64,000 nt of DNA, from assembly GCF_001905845.1 (NCBI RefSeq), contig NZ_LIVZ01000002.1, positions 186,001 through 250,000 on the forward strand. Direction: 5' to 3'. This DNA is from Streptomyces sp. TSRI0107 (GTDB lineage: Bacteria > Actinomycetota > Actinomycetes > Streptomycetales > Streptomycetaceae). The position numbers were made by a program, and so were the translations under genes. Positions 31,840 through 39,962 of the stretch are shown piece by piece (position 1 is the first letter of the stretch; the number at the start of each line of letters is the position of its first letter). The notes under the pieces were generated by a model, which saw only the letters and a list, made by a program, of their open reading frames with translations, was not told the origin of the DNA and did no database searches.

Positions 31840-32978
31840 CGGACGGCCTTCTCGACGCGTCCGGCGTCGGTGCGCCGTTCGGCGTGCGCCCCGCGGATGG
31901 CCTCCGCGATGGCCTGCTGGGACACCACGCCGGCCGCCCGGCCCTCCCCGTCCACGGCGACCGCCCACCCGGTGGGCGACAGGACCGCGCAGTCGAGGGC
32001 GGCCCGCAGCGAGTCGGTGTCCTTCCGGAACGGCCGCCCGCACGGCAGCAGCCGCTCCGGCCGGATGTCCCCGGCGGCCAGGTCGCGCGGCGCGACCCAG
32101 CCGAGGGGCTTGCCGTCGAGGCCGGTGACGAGGAGGTAGGGGGCGCCGGCGGTGTCGCGGGCGGCGATCTGCTCGGCGGTGGCGTCGACGGCGACGATCG
32201 GCGTGGTCAGCAGTTCCAGCCCGGCCGCGGTGAAGAAGGAGAGCCGGCGGATGCCCCGGTCGGCACCGAGGAAGTCCTCGACGAAGTCGTCGGCGGGGTT
32301 GCTCAGCAGTTCGGCGGGCGGCGCGAACTGGGCGAGCCGGCCGCCGGTGCGCAGCACGGCGACCATGGTGCCGAGTTTGACGGCCTCGTCGATGTCGTGG
32401 GTGACGAAGACGATGGTCTTGCCCAACTCGTCCTGCAGTCGCAGCAGTTCGTCCTGGAGGCCCTTGCGGACGACGGGATCGACGGCGGAGAACGGCTCGT
32501 CCATGAGGAGGACGGGCGGGTCGGCGGCCAGCGCGCGGGCCACGCCGACGCGTTGCTGCTGGCCGCCGGAGAGCTGGTAGGGGTAGCGGCGGGCGAGTGA
32601 GGCGTCGAGGCCGACCCGCTCCATCAGTTCCCGGGCGCGGGCGCGTGCCTTGTCCTTGCGCCAGCCGAGCAGGCGGGGCACGGTGGCGATGTTGTCGACG
32701 ATCGTGCGGTGCGGGAAGAGCCCGGCGTGCTGGATGACGTAGCCCATGGACCGGCGCAGTTCGCTGACGGGCTGCCGGCGGATGTCGGCGCCGTCGAGGT
32801 GGATGGTGCCCTCGCTGGGCTCGACCATCCGGTTGATCATCCGCAGGGTCGTCGTCTTGCCGCAGCCCGACGGTCCGACGAGGACCGTGATCGAACGGTC
32901 CGGTATCTCCAGTGAGAGCCGGTCGACCGCCACCGTGCCGTCCGGGTACCGCTTGGTGACTGTATCTATCCGTATCAA
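31836..32978 (-). CDS. OpuC-type ABC transporter ATPase with CBS domains
   Basis: A 380-residue ATPase: Walker A GPSGCGKTTT, Q-loop VIQHAGLFPH, signature LSGGQQQR, Walker B VLLMDEPFSAVDP and H-loop VTHDIDEA. After ~255 it has a pair of CBS domains (TPIVAVDATAEQIA, DCAVLSPTGWAVAVD), which in OpuA/OpuC sense ionic strength or nucleotides. The start is probably TTG 32978 (MIRIDTVTKRYPDG, the usual family start); GTG 32990 lacks a usable ribosome site because GAAGGG abuts it. Confidence 0.92.
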   Translation of the reverse strand: MIRIDTVTKRYPDGTVAVDRLSLEIPDRSITVLVGPSGCGKTTTLRMINRMVEPSEGTIHLDGADIRRQPVSELRRSMGYVIQHAGLFPHRTIVDNIATVPRLLGWRKDKARARARELMERVGLDASLARRYPYQLSGGQQQRVGVARALAADPPVLLMDEPFSAVDPVVRKGLQDELLRLQDELGKTIVFVTHDIDEAVKLGTMVAVLRTGGRLAQFAPPAELLSNPADDFVEDFLGADRGIRRLSFFTAAGLELLTTPIVAVDATAEQIAARDTAGAPYLLVTGLDGKPLGWVAPRDLAAGDIRPERLLPCGRPFRKDTDSLRAALDCAVLSPTGWAVAVDGEGRAAGVVSQQAIAEAIRGAHAERRTDAGRVEKAVR

Positions 32979-33067
32979 AACGCCGAACACCCTTCGGGTT
33001 TGGCAGCTGCTGTGCGCTCGCGCCGGGCGGCGGGCCGTTGCGGGGAGAGTCTAGACCGGTTGTATGG

Positions 33068-33445
33068 CTACCAGATCAACAGACCACCGCCGATTCCCGC
33101 TGCCCGCAGGGCAGTTGCCTCGATGCCGGACAGCCGGGCGCCGATGTGCCGCGCGTGCTGGTCGGCGGTGCGGTCGGCGGGGCAGGTGCGCGCGGCGAGT
33201 TCCCCGAGCCCGTCGCGGACCAGGGCGCACTCGCGCAGGAAGGCGGGGATCTCCTCCGGGGCGACGAGGTCGCCCTTGACCAGGGCCGGGAGGAAACGGG
33301 CGCCCAGCTCCCGGATCGCCCGCGACCCCCAGACCCTGGTCCGCCAGCGCTCCGGCCCGGCCAGGTCGCAGGCGCCGTCCGGGGTTTCGAGGATGTCGAT
33401 GTCCCCGTCGGCCCGGACCAGGAAGACCTCGACCGTCAGACTCAT
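33068..33445 (-). CDS. Hypothetical protein, last gene of the flavin electron-transfer operon
   Basis: A 125-residue soluble protein from ATG 33445 (SLTVEVFLVRADGDIDILETPDG). I do not recognise a domain; there is no signal or membrane segment. It follows the ApbE gene by 12 nt on the same strand and is probably co-transcribed. The next gene downstream is the OpuC ATPase. No function is inferred. Confidence 0.65.
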   Translation of the reverse strand: MSLTVEVFLVRADGDIDILETPDGACDLAGPERWRTRVWGSRAIRELGARFLPALVKGDLVAPEEIPAFLRECALVRDGLGELAARTCPADRTADQHARHIGARLSGIEATALRAAGIGGGLLIW

Positions 33446-33457
33446 GCGCCCAGTGGA

Positions 33458-34183
33458 TCACGCCGCGGCGAGCGGCACGCCCGGCGTGCGCCGCACCCGG
33501 TGTCCGGTGTCGACGGCGTACACCTCGCAGCCCTGCTGCCCGGCCGCCCAGGCGACTCCGTCCGGGCCCAGCGCGAAGGCGGCGGTGGCGACGGTGTCGG
33601 CCTCGGTGAGGGTGGGCGCGACGACGGTGACGCCGAGGAGGCCGGTGGACGGGCGGCCGGTGCGGGCGTCGAGGATGTGGTCGCCGCGCTCGTAGCGCCC
33701 GGAGGTGGCGACGGCGCCGTCGGTGAGCTCCAGCACCGCGCACACCCGGTCGGCGTGTTCGGGGTGCCGTACGCCCACCCGCCAGGGCCCGCCCGCGACG
33801 ACGACGTCTCCCCCGGCGTTGAGGCAGAACCGCCGCACCCCGGCGCCGGCCAGCAGATCCGCCGCGCGCTGCACCGCCCAGCCCTTGACGACGGCGCACG
33901 GGTCGAGGCGGCGCCCGGGCGGGCGTACGTCGAAGGCGCCGCCGGTGGCGACCCGGTACCGCTCGGCGATGGTCAGCACCTCGGCGAGGCCGGCGCTGAC
34001 GTCCTCCGGGCGGAGCTCGCCCCGGTCCAGGCGGGACACCTCGCTGTCGGGCCGGAACGGGCTGAACCGCGCGTCCGCCTCGCGCAGCCAGGTGTAGACC
34101 GCGTCCGCCAGGCCCTCGGGGACGCCGGTGTCGTCGATCCGCAGCGACACGGGGAAGCCCATGACGTGCTCGACGCGCCGCAC
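33458..34183 (-). CDS. apbE: ApbE-family FAD:protein FMN transferase
   Basis: A 241-residue flavin transferase that attaches FMN covalently through a phosphoester to Thr/Ser in a substrate's SGAT-type motif. Seen motifs: VEHVMGFPVSLRI, FSPFRPDSEVSRL, ATGGAFDVRP, DPCAVVKGWAVQRAADLL, CLNAGGDVVV, HILDARTGRP, and the metal/flavin residues in EADTVATAAFALGP. No lipobox is apparent. The gene starts at GTG 34183, one nt after the FMN-binding protein's stop, so its substrate is almost certainly that neighbour. Confidence 0.94.
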   Translation of the reverse strand: MRRVEHVMGFPVSLRIDDTGVPEGLADAVYTWLREADARFSPFRPDSEVSRLDRGELRPEDVSAGLAEVLTIAERYRVATGGAFDVRPPGRRLDPCAVVKGWAVQRAADLLAGAGVRRFCLNAGGDVVVAGGPWRVGVRHPEHADRVCAVLELTDGAVATSGRYERGDHILDARTGRPSTGLLGVTVVAPTLTEADTVATAAFALGPDGVAWAAGQQGCEVYAVDTGHRVRRTPGVPLAAA

Positions 34184-34184
34184 C

Positions 34185-34610
34185 TCAGGCCCCCCGCGCG
34201 TCGAGCGCGGCCTGCAAGGACTCCCGGTAGCCGTCGCTGGTGACCGTCGCGCCCGACACCGTGTCGATGTCCGCGCTCTGCGCCCGCAGCGTCTCCTCGA
34301 TCAGCCGCGGCACCGCGTTCGTGGTCTGCGGGTGGTTCGGCTGCTTCAGCATCCGCACGGAGGCGATCTCGTCGCCCTCGAACGTCACCTCGACCTGCAC
34401 GTCCCCCTTCTCCGTGGCGACGGTCGGACCCGCCACCACCCGGGACGCTCCCGAGGGGCCGGAGGGGGCGGACGACGGTGCGGAGGGTGTGGCGGGCGCG
34501 GGGGCCGCCGAAGTGTCGCCGGTGGCCGGGGCGTTCTGGGACGGTGTGTAGCGCCAGACGGGGATCAGCCCGGCCACCGTCAGGACCAGGACGGGCAGTG
34601 CTCGCTTCAC
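34185..34610 (-). CDS. FMN-binding (covalently flavinylated) extracytoplasmic protein
   Basis: A 141-residue protein. An N-terminal hydrophobic segment (ALPVLVLTVAGLIPVW) exports or anchors it, followed by a Pro/Ser/Ala linker and an FMN_bind domain from ~65. The modification motif reads SGATVTSDGYRESL; the Thr after Gly-Ala is the expected FMN acceptor. It would carry electrons outside the membrane from the upstream reductase. Start GTG 34610 has GAGGAG upstream and overlaps the stop of the collagen-like micro-ORF. Confidence 0.9.
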   Translation of the reverse strand: MKRALPVLVLTVAGLIPVWRYTPSQNAPATGDTSAAPAPATPSAPSSAPSGPSGASRVVAGPTVATEKGDVQVEVTFEGDEIASVRMLKQPNHPQTTNAVPRLIEETLRAQSADIDTVSGATVTSDGYRESLQAALDARGA

Positions 34611-34714
34611 GGTGTTCTCCTCGTACCTTTCGTTCCCGTCGACCTCGTCGGCCCCGTCGGTCCCATCGGTCCCGTCGGTCCCGTCGGTCCCGTCATTCCT
34701 GTCGCGTCCGTCAT
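34607..34714 (-). CDS. 35-codon collagen-like (Gly-Pro-Thr) micro-ORF between reductase and FMN-binding protein
   Basis: An open frame from ATG 34714 to TGA 34609-34607 encodes Thr, Gly and Pro almost only, with the repeat TGPTGPTGPMGPTGP. Its ATG overlaps the reductase stop (ATGA) and its TGA overlaps the GTG of the FMN-binding gene (GTGA). So it would pass ribosomes from one gene to the next. The underlying DNA is a 9-bp tandem repeat, and GGA/ACG codons differ somewhat from neighbouring usage. It may be a real coupled peptide or a repeat that happens to be open; I cannot tell. Confidence 0.4.
   Translation of the reverse strand: MTDATGMTGPTGPTGPMGPTGPTRSTGTKGTRRTP
34653..34697. repeat. 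9-bp tandem repeat (CCCGTCGGT)
   Basis: Four consecutive 9-mers CCCGTCGGT lie at 34653-34688, the second with A for G, followed by a fifth partial copy (CCCGTCATT) to 34697. The period is a multiple of three, so copy number changes keep the overlapping micro-ORF in frame. A slippage-prone tract is likely. Confidence 0.8.
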
Positions 34715-36048
34715 CCGGCCAGGCTGAAGCGCTCGAAGTGGATCTGCGGGGCCGGTACGCCCAGTTCGCGCAGGCTGCGCCGGACCGCGGCCGTCATGCC
34801 GGGCGGGCCGCAGAGGTAGACGTCCCGGTCGGCGATGTCGGGGACCAGGCGGGCCAGTTCGGCCGGGGACAGCTTGTCCGGGGTGACGGGGCCGGTGACC
34901 AGGTACAGTTCGGCGCCCTTGGCGTGCGCCAGCTCGCGCAGCTCGTCGTGGAGCACGGCGTCCCGTTCGGTGGCGACACGGTGGATGACGACCGCGTGGC
35001 CGTGCAGTTCCTCCAGCAGTGCCCGGATCGGCGTGACTCCGACGCCGCCCGCCACGAGTACCGCGTCGGGGCGGGTGCGGCGCATCGTGGTGAACGCCCC
35101 GTAGGGGCCCTCGGCGAAGACCCGGGTGCCGACTTGGAGCCGGCGCAGTGCGGCGCTGCCGTCACCGGCCGCCTTGACGGTCAGCCGGAGGGTGCGGCCG
35201 TCGGGCGCCGCCGACAGGGAGAACGGGTTGGCCTGCCACCAGCGGTCGCGGGTGAGGAACCGCCAGAGGAAGAACTGGCCGGCGCGGGCGGGCAGCCGGT
35301 CGAGGTCGCGGCCGGTGACGTAGACGGAGACGACGTTGTCGTTCTCGGGGACGACGGCGGAGACGCGCAGCTGGTGGCGCAGGTTCCGCCACAGCGGCAG
35401 CACCAGTCGGCCCACGAGCACCGAGCCGAGGACGACGCCCCACAGGGTCCACCAGTAGGCGGTGGCGGCGGGCGAGGCGACGAAGGTGGTGCCGACGGTG
35501 ACCTGGTGGGTGAAGGCGAGGACGACCGCCACGTAGGTGTACAGGTGGATGAAGTGCCAGGTCTCGTAAGCGAGTCGGCGCCGCGCGAACCGGGCCGAGA
35601 CGGCGCCGACGACGAGGATCAGGGCGAGGGCGACCACCGCGCGGAGCACGCCTTCGACGGTCTCGGCGAGGTCCACCAGCTGGTTCACCGGGTCCAGTCC
35701 GGACGAGTCGGCGTAGCCGAGGGTGATGAACACGGCGTGCGCGAGCAGGGTCCACAGCAGCGCGAAGCCGGTCCAGCGGTGCCACAGGGTGAGCCGGTCC
35801 ATGCCGATCCGGCGGTCGAGCCAGGGCAGCCGGGCCACCAGCAGCAGCTGGAAGGCCATGAGGAGGGCGCCGTACAGGCCGGCGAGCCGGCCGGTCACGA
35901 CGAGGGCGTTGGCGGCGAATCCCGCCTGGACGAAGAAGAAGGTCACCACGGCCGCGTTGGCGGCGAGCACGGCGTACAGACCGGTGCGCGCCACCACCTC
36001 GGGACGGATCGCCGTGGGGGGCCGGGGAGGCGATTGGACGGTCGTCAC
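34711..36048 (-). CDS. Ferric-reductase-like transmembrane oxidoreductase
   Basis: A 445-residue protein. The N-terminal ~220 residues form six membrane segments with a ferric-reductase-like domain; histidines for haem are in LTLWHRWTGFALLW, LLAHAV, ETWHFIHLYTY and LAFTHQVT. The C-terminal half is a ferredoxin-NADP reductase unit: FAD site (GQFFLWRFL, NPFSLSAAP) and NAD(P) site (VLVAGGVGVTPIRALLEEL, CGPPGMTAAV). It should move electrons from cytoplasmic NAD(P)H across the membrane to the flavinylated partner. Start GTG 36048; divergent from the two-component system. Confidence 0.9.
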   Translation of the reverse strand: MTTVQSPPRPPTAIRPEVVARTGLYAVLAANAAVVTFFFVQAGFAANALVVTGRLAGLYGALLMAFQLLLVARLPWLDRRIGMDRLTLWHRWTGFALLWTLLAHAVFITLGYADSSGLDPVNQLVDLAETVEGVLRAVVALALILVVGAVSARFARRRLAYETWHFIHLYTYVAVVLAFTHQVTVGTTFVASPAATAYWWTLWGVVLGSVLVGRLVLPLWRNLRHQLRVSAVVPENDNVVSVYVTGRDLDRLPARAGQFFLWRFLTRDRWWQANPFSLSAAPDGRTLRLTVKAAGDGSAALRRLQVGTRVFAEGPYGAFTTMRRTRPDAVLVAGGVGVTPIRALLEELHGHAVVIHRVATERDAVLHDELRELAHAKGAELYLVTGPVTPDKLSPAELARLVPDIADRDVYLCGPPGMTAAVRRSLRELGVPAPQIHFERFSLAG

Positions 36049-36201
36049 GGACGGCAACTCCTGGATCGGGGACCTGAGAACACCGAGCTTCGCCGTCCCG
36101 ACCTGTCGATTTCCTGTCGTACAACTTTCAAGTGGGTATCGATCCGTGCCCGCGCCGGACACCGGCCCGGTGGGGCCGGGCGCGTCACGCACTATGAACG
36201 G

Positions 36202-36894
36202 GTGGAGAAAGTACGACTGCTCGTCGTGGACGACGATCCGCCCATCGCCGACCTCGTCGCCACGGTCGCCCGCTACGAGGGCTGGGACGCCGTCACCGCG
36301 AACACCGGCGAGCAGGCGCTGCGCCGGGCGGCCGAGTTCCGCCCGGACATCGTGGTGCTCGACCTGATGCTCCCCGACCTGGACGGCTTCGGCGTCCTGG
36401 ACCGGCTGCGCCGCTCGGGCACGATGGTGCCGGTGGTGTTCCTCACCGCCCGGGACGGCGTCGCCGACCGGGTGGCGGGGCTGACCCGGGGCGGCGACGA
36501 CTACCTGGTGAAGCCGTTCGCGGTGGAGGAGCTGATGGCCCGGCTGCGCACCGTGCTGCGGCGCAGCACCGGGCCCGGGTTGCAGCGGTCGGTGCTGCGC
36601 GTCGGGGACCTGACGATGGACGAGGACACCCGGCAGGTGCGGCGCGGCGACGCCCTGCTGACGCTCACTCCGACCGAGTACGAGGTGCTGCGCTATCTGA
36701 TGCGCAAGTCGCCGACCGTGCTCACCAAGGCGCAGATCCTCGACCACGTGTGGGAGTACGGCTTCGGCGGCCGCTCCAACGTGGTGGAGCTGGTCGTCAG
36801 CAGGCTGCGCCGCAAGCTGGACGAGGCCGGCGGCGGGCCGCTGATCCACACCGTGCGCGGCTTCGGGTACGTGATCCGGCAGGCCGCCGAGTGA
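36202..36894 (+). CDS. OmpR/PhoB-family response regulator
   Basis: A 230-residue regulator from GTG 36202. The receiver domain has the acidic pair VVDDDPP, the phospho-acceptor Asp in VVLDLMLPDLDGF, Thr in FLTARDG and Lys in VKPFAVEEL. The C-terminal winged helix shows LTLTPTEYEVLRYLMRKSP, NVVELVVSRLRRKLDE and TVRGFGYVI. It is divergent from the electron-transfer operon (gap 153 nt), which is the likely target, and coupled to the kinase gene by a GTGA overlap. Confidence 0.95.
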   Translation: MEKVRLLVVDDDPPIADLVATVARYEGWDAVTANTGEQALRRAAEFRPDIVVLDLMLPDLDGFGVLDRLRRSGTMVPVVFLTARDGVADRVAGLTRGGDDYLVKPFAVEELMARLRTVLRRSTGPGLQRSVLRVGDLTMDEDTRQVRRGDALLTLTPTEYEVLRYLMRKSPTVLTKAQILDHVWEYGFGGRSNVVELVVSRLRRKLDEAGGGPLIHTVRGFGYVIRQAAE

Positions 36895-38339
36895 GACGTG
36901 CGAGGCGCCTGCTCGCCCGGATGCGGCGGGCCCGCCGCGGGATGCGGCTCGGCACCCGGCTGGCGCTGGGCCTGGGAGCGCTGTCGCTGGTGGCGTTCGC
37001 CGTGGTCGGCACCGCCCTGACCGCGTACATGCGGGACTACCTGGAGCGGCAGCTCGTCGACCAGATGCGGCTGGTGCAGACCGTGCAGTCCAAGGACGCC
37101 GCGGAGCACGGCATCGTGCGGCGCAAGCCGTACTACGGCTGGTACACCGCGGTGTACGACGTGACGGGCGGCGACGCGAGGCTGCGCCGGCCCTCCGACG
37201 TCCCCGCCGACACCAGCGCGTTCGCCGACCTCGCCGAGACGATGGCCCGCACCGGCGCCGACCCCCTCGCCCGGACCGCGAGGATCGACGGCGAGGGCGT
37301 CTTCCAGCTGCGCGGCTGCGAGGTCGAACCCGGGGTGGTGCTGGTCAGCGCGGCCCCCACGCAGGACATCGACGACACCGTACGGCAGCTGATCACCGTG
37401 CAGGTCGTCGCGTTCGCGCTGGCCCTGCTGGCGCTGGTGGTGTTCGGGCGGCGGATGCTGCGGCGCGGCCTGAAGCCGCTCAGCGACATGGCGCGCACCG
37501 CGCACGGCATCGCCTCGCACGATCTGAGCGAGTCGGCGGCCCGGTTGCCGCTGCGCGCCCCGCGGGCGGGCGGCGGGCCGGAGGTGGAGGAACTGCGCAC
37601 CGCGTTCAACACCATGCTGGAGCACATAGACGACTCGCTCGCGGTGCGGGCGGAGGCGGAGCAGCGGCTGCGCCGGTTCGTCGCGGACGCCTCGCACGAG
37701 CTGCGCACCCCGCTGATGTCGGTGCGGGGTTACGCGGACCTGTTCCAGTACGCGGCCGCCAACGAGCCGGGGGAACGCGAGCGGCACCTGGCGCGGCTGC
37801 GCGCGGAGGCCGCCCGGATGGGCGTGCTGCTGGACGACCTGCTGCTGCTCGCCCGGCTCGACGCGGCCGAGGTGGAGACACCGCTCAGGATGGCGGAGGC
37901 GGACCTGGTGGAGCTGGTGGAGCAGGCCGCCGACGCGTTCCGGGCGGGTCACCCGGACCGTCCGCTGACCGTGCGGACGCCGGGCGGGCCGGTGCCGCTG
38001 CGGCTCGACCCGCAGCGCGTCCGGCAGGTGCTGGACAACCTGCTCACCAACGCGGCCGTGCACACCCCGGCCGGGACCGACGTGTGCGTGGCGGTCTCCG
38101 TCACGGCCGGGGCGGCCCTGGTCCGGGTCACCGACGCGGGGCCCGGCATTCCCGCCGCCGACCGGGAGCGGGTCTTCGACCGCTTCTACCGCGTGGACAA
38201 GGCCCGCAGCCGCGACCGGGGCGGCAGCGGCCTCGGCCTGTCGGTGGCCCGCTCCCTGGTACGGGCGCACGGCGGCACGATCGAGGTGGCGAGCGAACCG
38301 GGCCACACGGAGTTCACGGTCCGGCTGCCGGTGCCCTGA
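36891..38339 (+). CDS. Two-component sensor histidine kinase
   Basis: A 482-residue kinase from GTG 36891. One membrane segment at ~23-45, a short extracellular sensor (~50-160), a second membrane segment at ~165-185, HAMP (~187-245), a HisKA domain with the H-box VADASHELRTPLMSVRGY, and HATPase_c with N-box DNLLTNAAVHTP, DAGPGIPAADRERVFDRFYR and GGSGLGLSVARSLV. Partner of the preceding regulator; the signal is unknown, but redox or metal state fits the neighbouring reductase operon. Confidence 0.95.
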   Translation: MRRARRLLARMRRARRGMRLGTRLALGLGALSLVAFAVVGTALTAYMRDYLERQLVDQMRLVQTVQSKDAAEHGIVRRKPYYGWYTAVYDVTGGDARLRRPSDVPADTSAFADLAETMARTGADPLARTARIDGEGVFQLRGCEVEPGVVLVSAAPTQDIDDTVRQLITVQVVAFALALLALVVFGRRMLRRGLKPLSDMARTAHGIASHDLSESAARLPLRAPRAGGGPEVEELRTAFNTMLEHIDDSLAVRAEAEQRLRRFVADASHELRTPLMSVRGYADLFQYAAANEPGERERHLARLRAEAARMGVLLDDLLLLARLDAAEVETPLRMAEADLVELVEQAADAFRAGHPDRPLTVRTPGGPVPLRLDPQRVRQVLDNLLTNAAVHTPAGTDVCVAVSVTAGAALVRVTDAGPGIPAADRERVFDRFYRVDKARSRDRGGSGLGLSVARSLVRAHGGTIEVASEPGHTEFTVRLPVP

Positions 38340-38341
38340 GG

Positions 38342-39913
38342 TCACATGTCCCGGTGCACCACATGCCCCCCGGTCACGGTGAGCCGCACCGGGGCCTCGG
38401 CGACCTCGTCCGCCGGGGCCTGCACCGGGTCGAGGGCGAAGGCGGTCAGGTCGGCGCGGAAGCCCACGGCGATCCGTCCGGCGACGGCCTGCTCACCGGC
38501 GGCGAGGGCCGCGTGGGTGGTGCAGCCCTCCAGGGCCTGGAGGCCGGTGAGACCCGCCCGCGCGGAGGCCGCTCCGCGGGGTGCCCGTGCCGTCGCCAGC
38601 ACCGCGCGGGCGTCGTGGTGGGCGATCGGCCAGTCCGAGCCGAGCGCGACGACCGCGCCCGCGTCCCGCAGGTCCCGCAGCCGCCAGGCCCGCCCGGCAC
38701 GCGTCTCGCCCAGCCGCAGGGACCACTCGTCGGAGCGGTCGGCCCGGGTGTAGCCGGTGTGCGGGGGCTGCATGGAGGCGATGACGCCGAGCCGCGCGAA
38801 CCGGCCGATGGTGTCGTCGGGCACCGACTCGATGTGCTCGACGCGGTGCGTGAGCCGCGCGTCCGGTCCGAGCGCCTCGACGGTGTCGAGGACGTGGCGT
38901 ACGGCCGCGTCCCCGATGGCGTGGGTCGCGGTGCGCACTCCGGCGCGGTGCAGGAATCCGACGGCGTCGCTGTACGCGGCCGGGTCGGGCCAGAACGCCT
39001 CGGTGCCCTGGCCGTGGCAGTCCGGGTGCTCCAGCCAGGCGGTGCCGCCCTCGACGGTGCCGTCCATGAAGAACTTCACCCCGCCGACCCGCCAGTGCCG
39101 CCCGCCGAGGCTCTGGGCGGCGACCAGTTCGTCCAGGTCGTCCCGGTCGGCGCCCGGCATGCACCAGGGGGCGAAGCGCAGCCGCAGCGGGAGCACGGTC
39201 TCCTCCGCCACGGCGCCGACGAGCTCCGGGTCGCCGAGGTCCATGACATGGGCGCCGGTGAGTCCGGTGGCCGCCATGGCGGACAGCAACTCGACGAGGC
39301 GGGCGCGCCGTTCGGCGTACGACGGGCGGGGCATGACGGCGGTGACCAGGTCCATCGCGGCGTGCTCCACGAGGTGCCCGGTCAGCCGGCCGTCGGCGTC
39401 GACGGCGAGGTGGGAGCGCTGGGCGAACGTCCGGGGGCCGGTCACGCCCGCCGCGTTCAGCGCTGCCCCGGTGACGAGGGCGGAGTGTCCGTCGTACAGC
39501 CGCAGGAAGGCCGGGGTGCCGGGCAGTACGTCCTTGATCAGGGCGCGGTCGACGGGGCGTCCGCCGAACACGTTGTGGTCCAGGCCGAAGCCCACCACCC
39601 AGCCGTCGGTCCGCTCCGCCGAGGCGAGCGCCGCGCGCAGGCCGTCGAGGTCGGTGACCGTGGACAGGTCGAGCCCGGTGGCCATGTCCAGGCCCCACAC
39701 GGGGTGGCTGTGGCCGTCCACCAGGCCGGGCACGAGGCAGGCGCCGCCCAGGTCGATGACCTCGGTGCCCGGTCCCCGCCAGTCGCGTACGTAGGCGTGG
39801 TCCCCGACGGCGGCGATCCGCCCGTCGCGCACGGCGACCGCGTCGGCGTACGGCCGTTCGGGGTCGAGGGTGCGGACTCGGGCGCCGGTGAGGACGAGGT
39901 CGGCGGAGGGCAT
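38342..39913 (-). CDS. Amidohydrolase (YtcJ-like)
   Basis: A 523-residue metal-dependent hydrolase. The metal motif GLVDGHSHPVWGLD, later VGGVKFFMDGTVEGG (carboxylated-Lys-like region), THAIGDAAV, HRVEHIESV and ALGSDWPIAHHD define the amidohydrolase barrel. The family includes N-substituted formamide deformylases and many uncharacterised enzymes. It ends 2 nt from the stop of the kinase (convergent). The downstream position after the APC permease on the same strand suggests the pair takes up and cleaves an amide or amine compound. Confidence 0.85.
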   Translation of the reverse strand: MPSADLVLTGARVRTLDPERPYADAVAVRDGRIAAVGDHAYVRDWRGPGTEVIDLGGACLVPGLVDGHSHPVWGLDMATGLDLSTVTDLDGLRAALASAERTDGWVVGFGLDHNVFGGRPVDRALIKDVLPGTPAFLRLYDGHSALVTGAALNAAGVTGPRTFAQRSHLAVDADGRLTGHLVEHAAMDLVTAVMPRPSYAERRARLVELLSAMAATGLTGAHVMDLGDPELVGAVAEETVLPLRLRFAPWCMPGADRDDLDELVAAQSLGGRHWRVGGVKFFMDGTVEGGTAWLEHPDCHGQGTEAFWPDPAAYSDAVGFLHRAGVRTATHAIGDAAVRHVLDTVEALGPDARLTHRVEHIESVPDDTIGRFARLGVIASMQPPHTGYTRADRSDEWSLRLGETRAGRAWRLRDLRDAGAVVALGSDWPIAHHDARAVLATARAPRGAASARAGLTGLQALEGCTTHAALAAGEQAVAGRIAVGFRADLTAFALDPVQAPADEVAEAPVRLTVTGGHVVHRDM

Positions 39914-39962
39914 GCGGGCTCCTTGTCGTACGGAGTGGGGCGGGTGTGCGGGTGCCGGGGGG

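Noticed and set aside
34653..34697. CRISPR-like array
   Set aside because: The unit is 9 bp in direct tandem without spacers, so it is a short tandem repeat.
34612..36201. 5' extension of the response regulator frame across the reductase gene
   Set aside because: The regulator's receiver domain starts right after GTG 36202; the extension lies antisense to the reductase and is low complexity.
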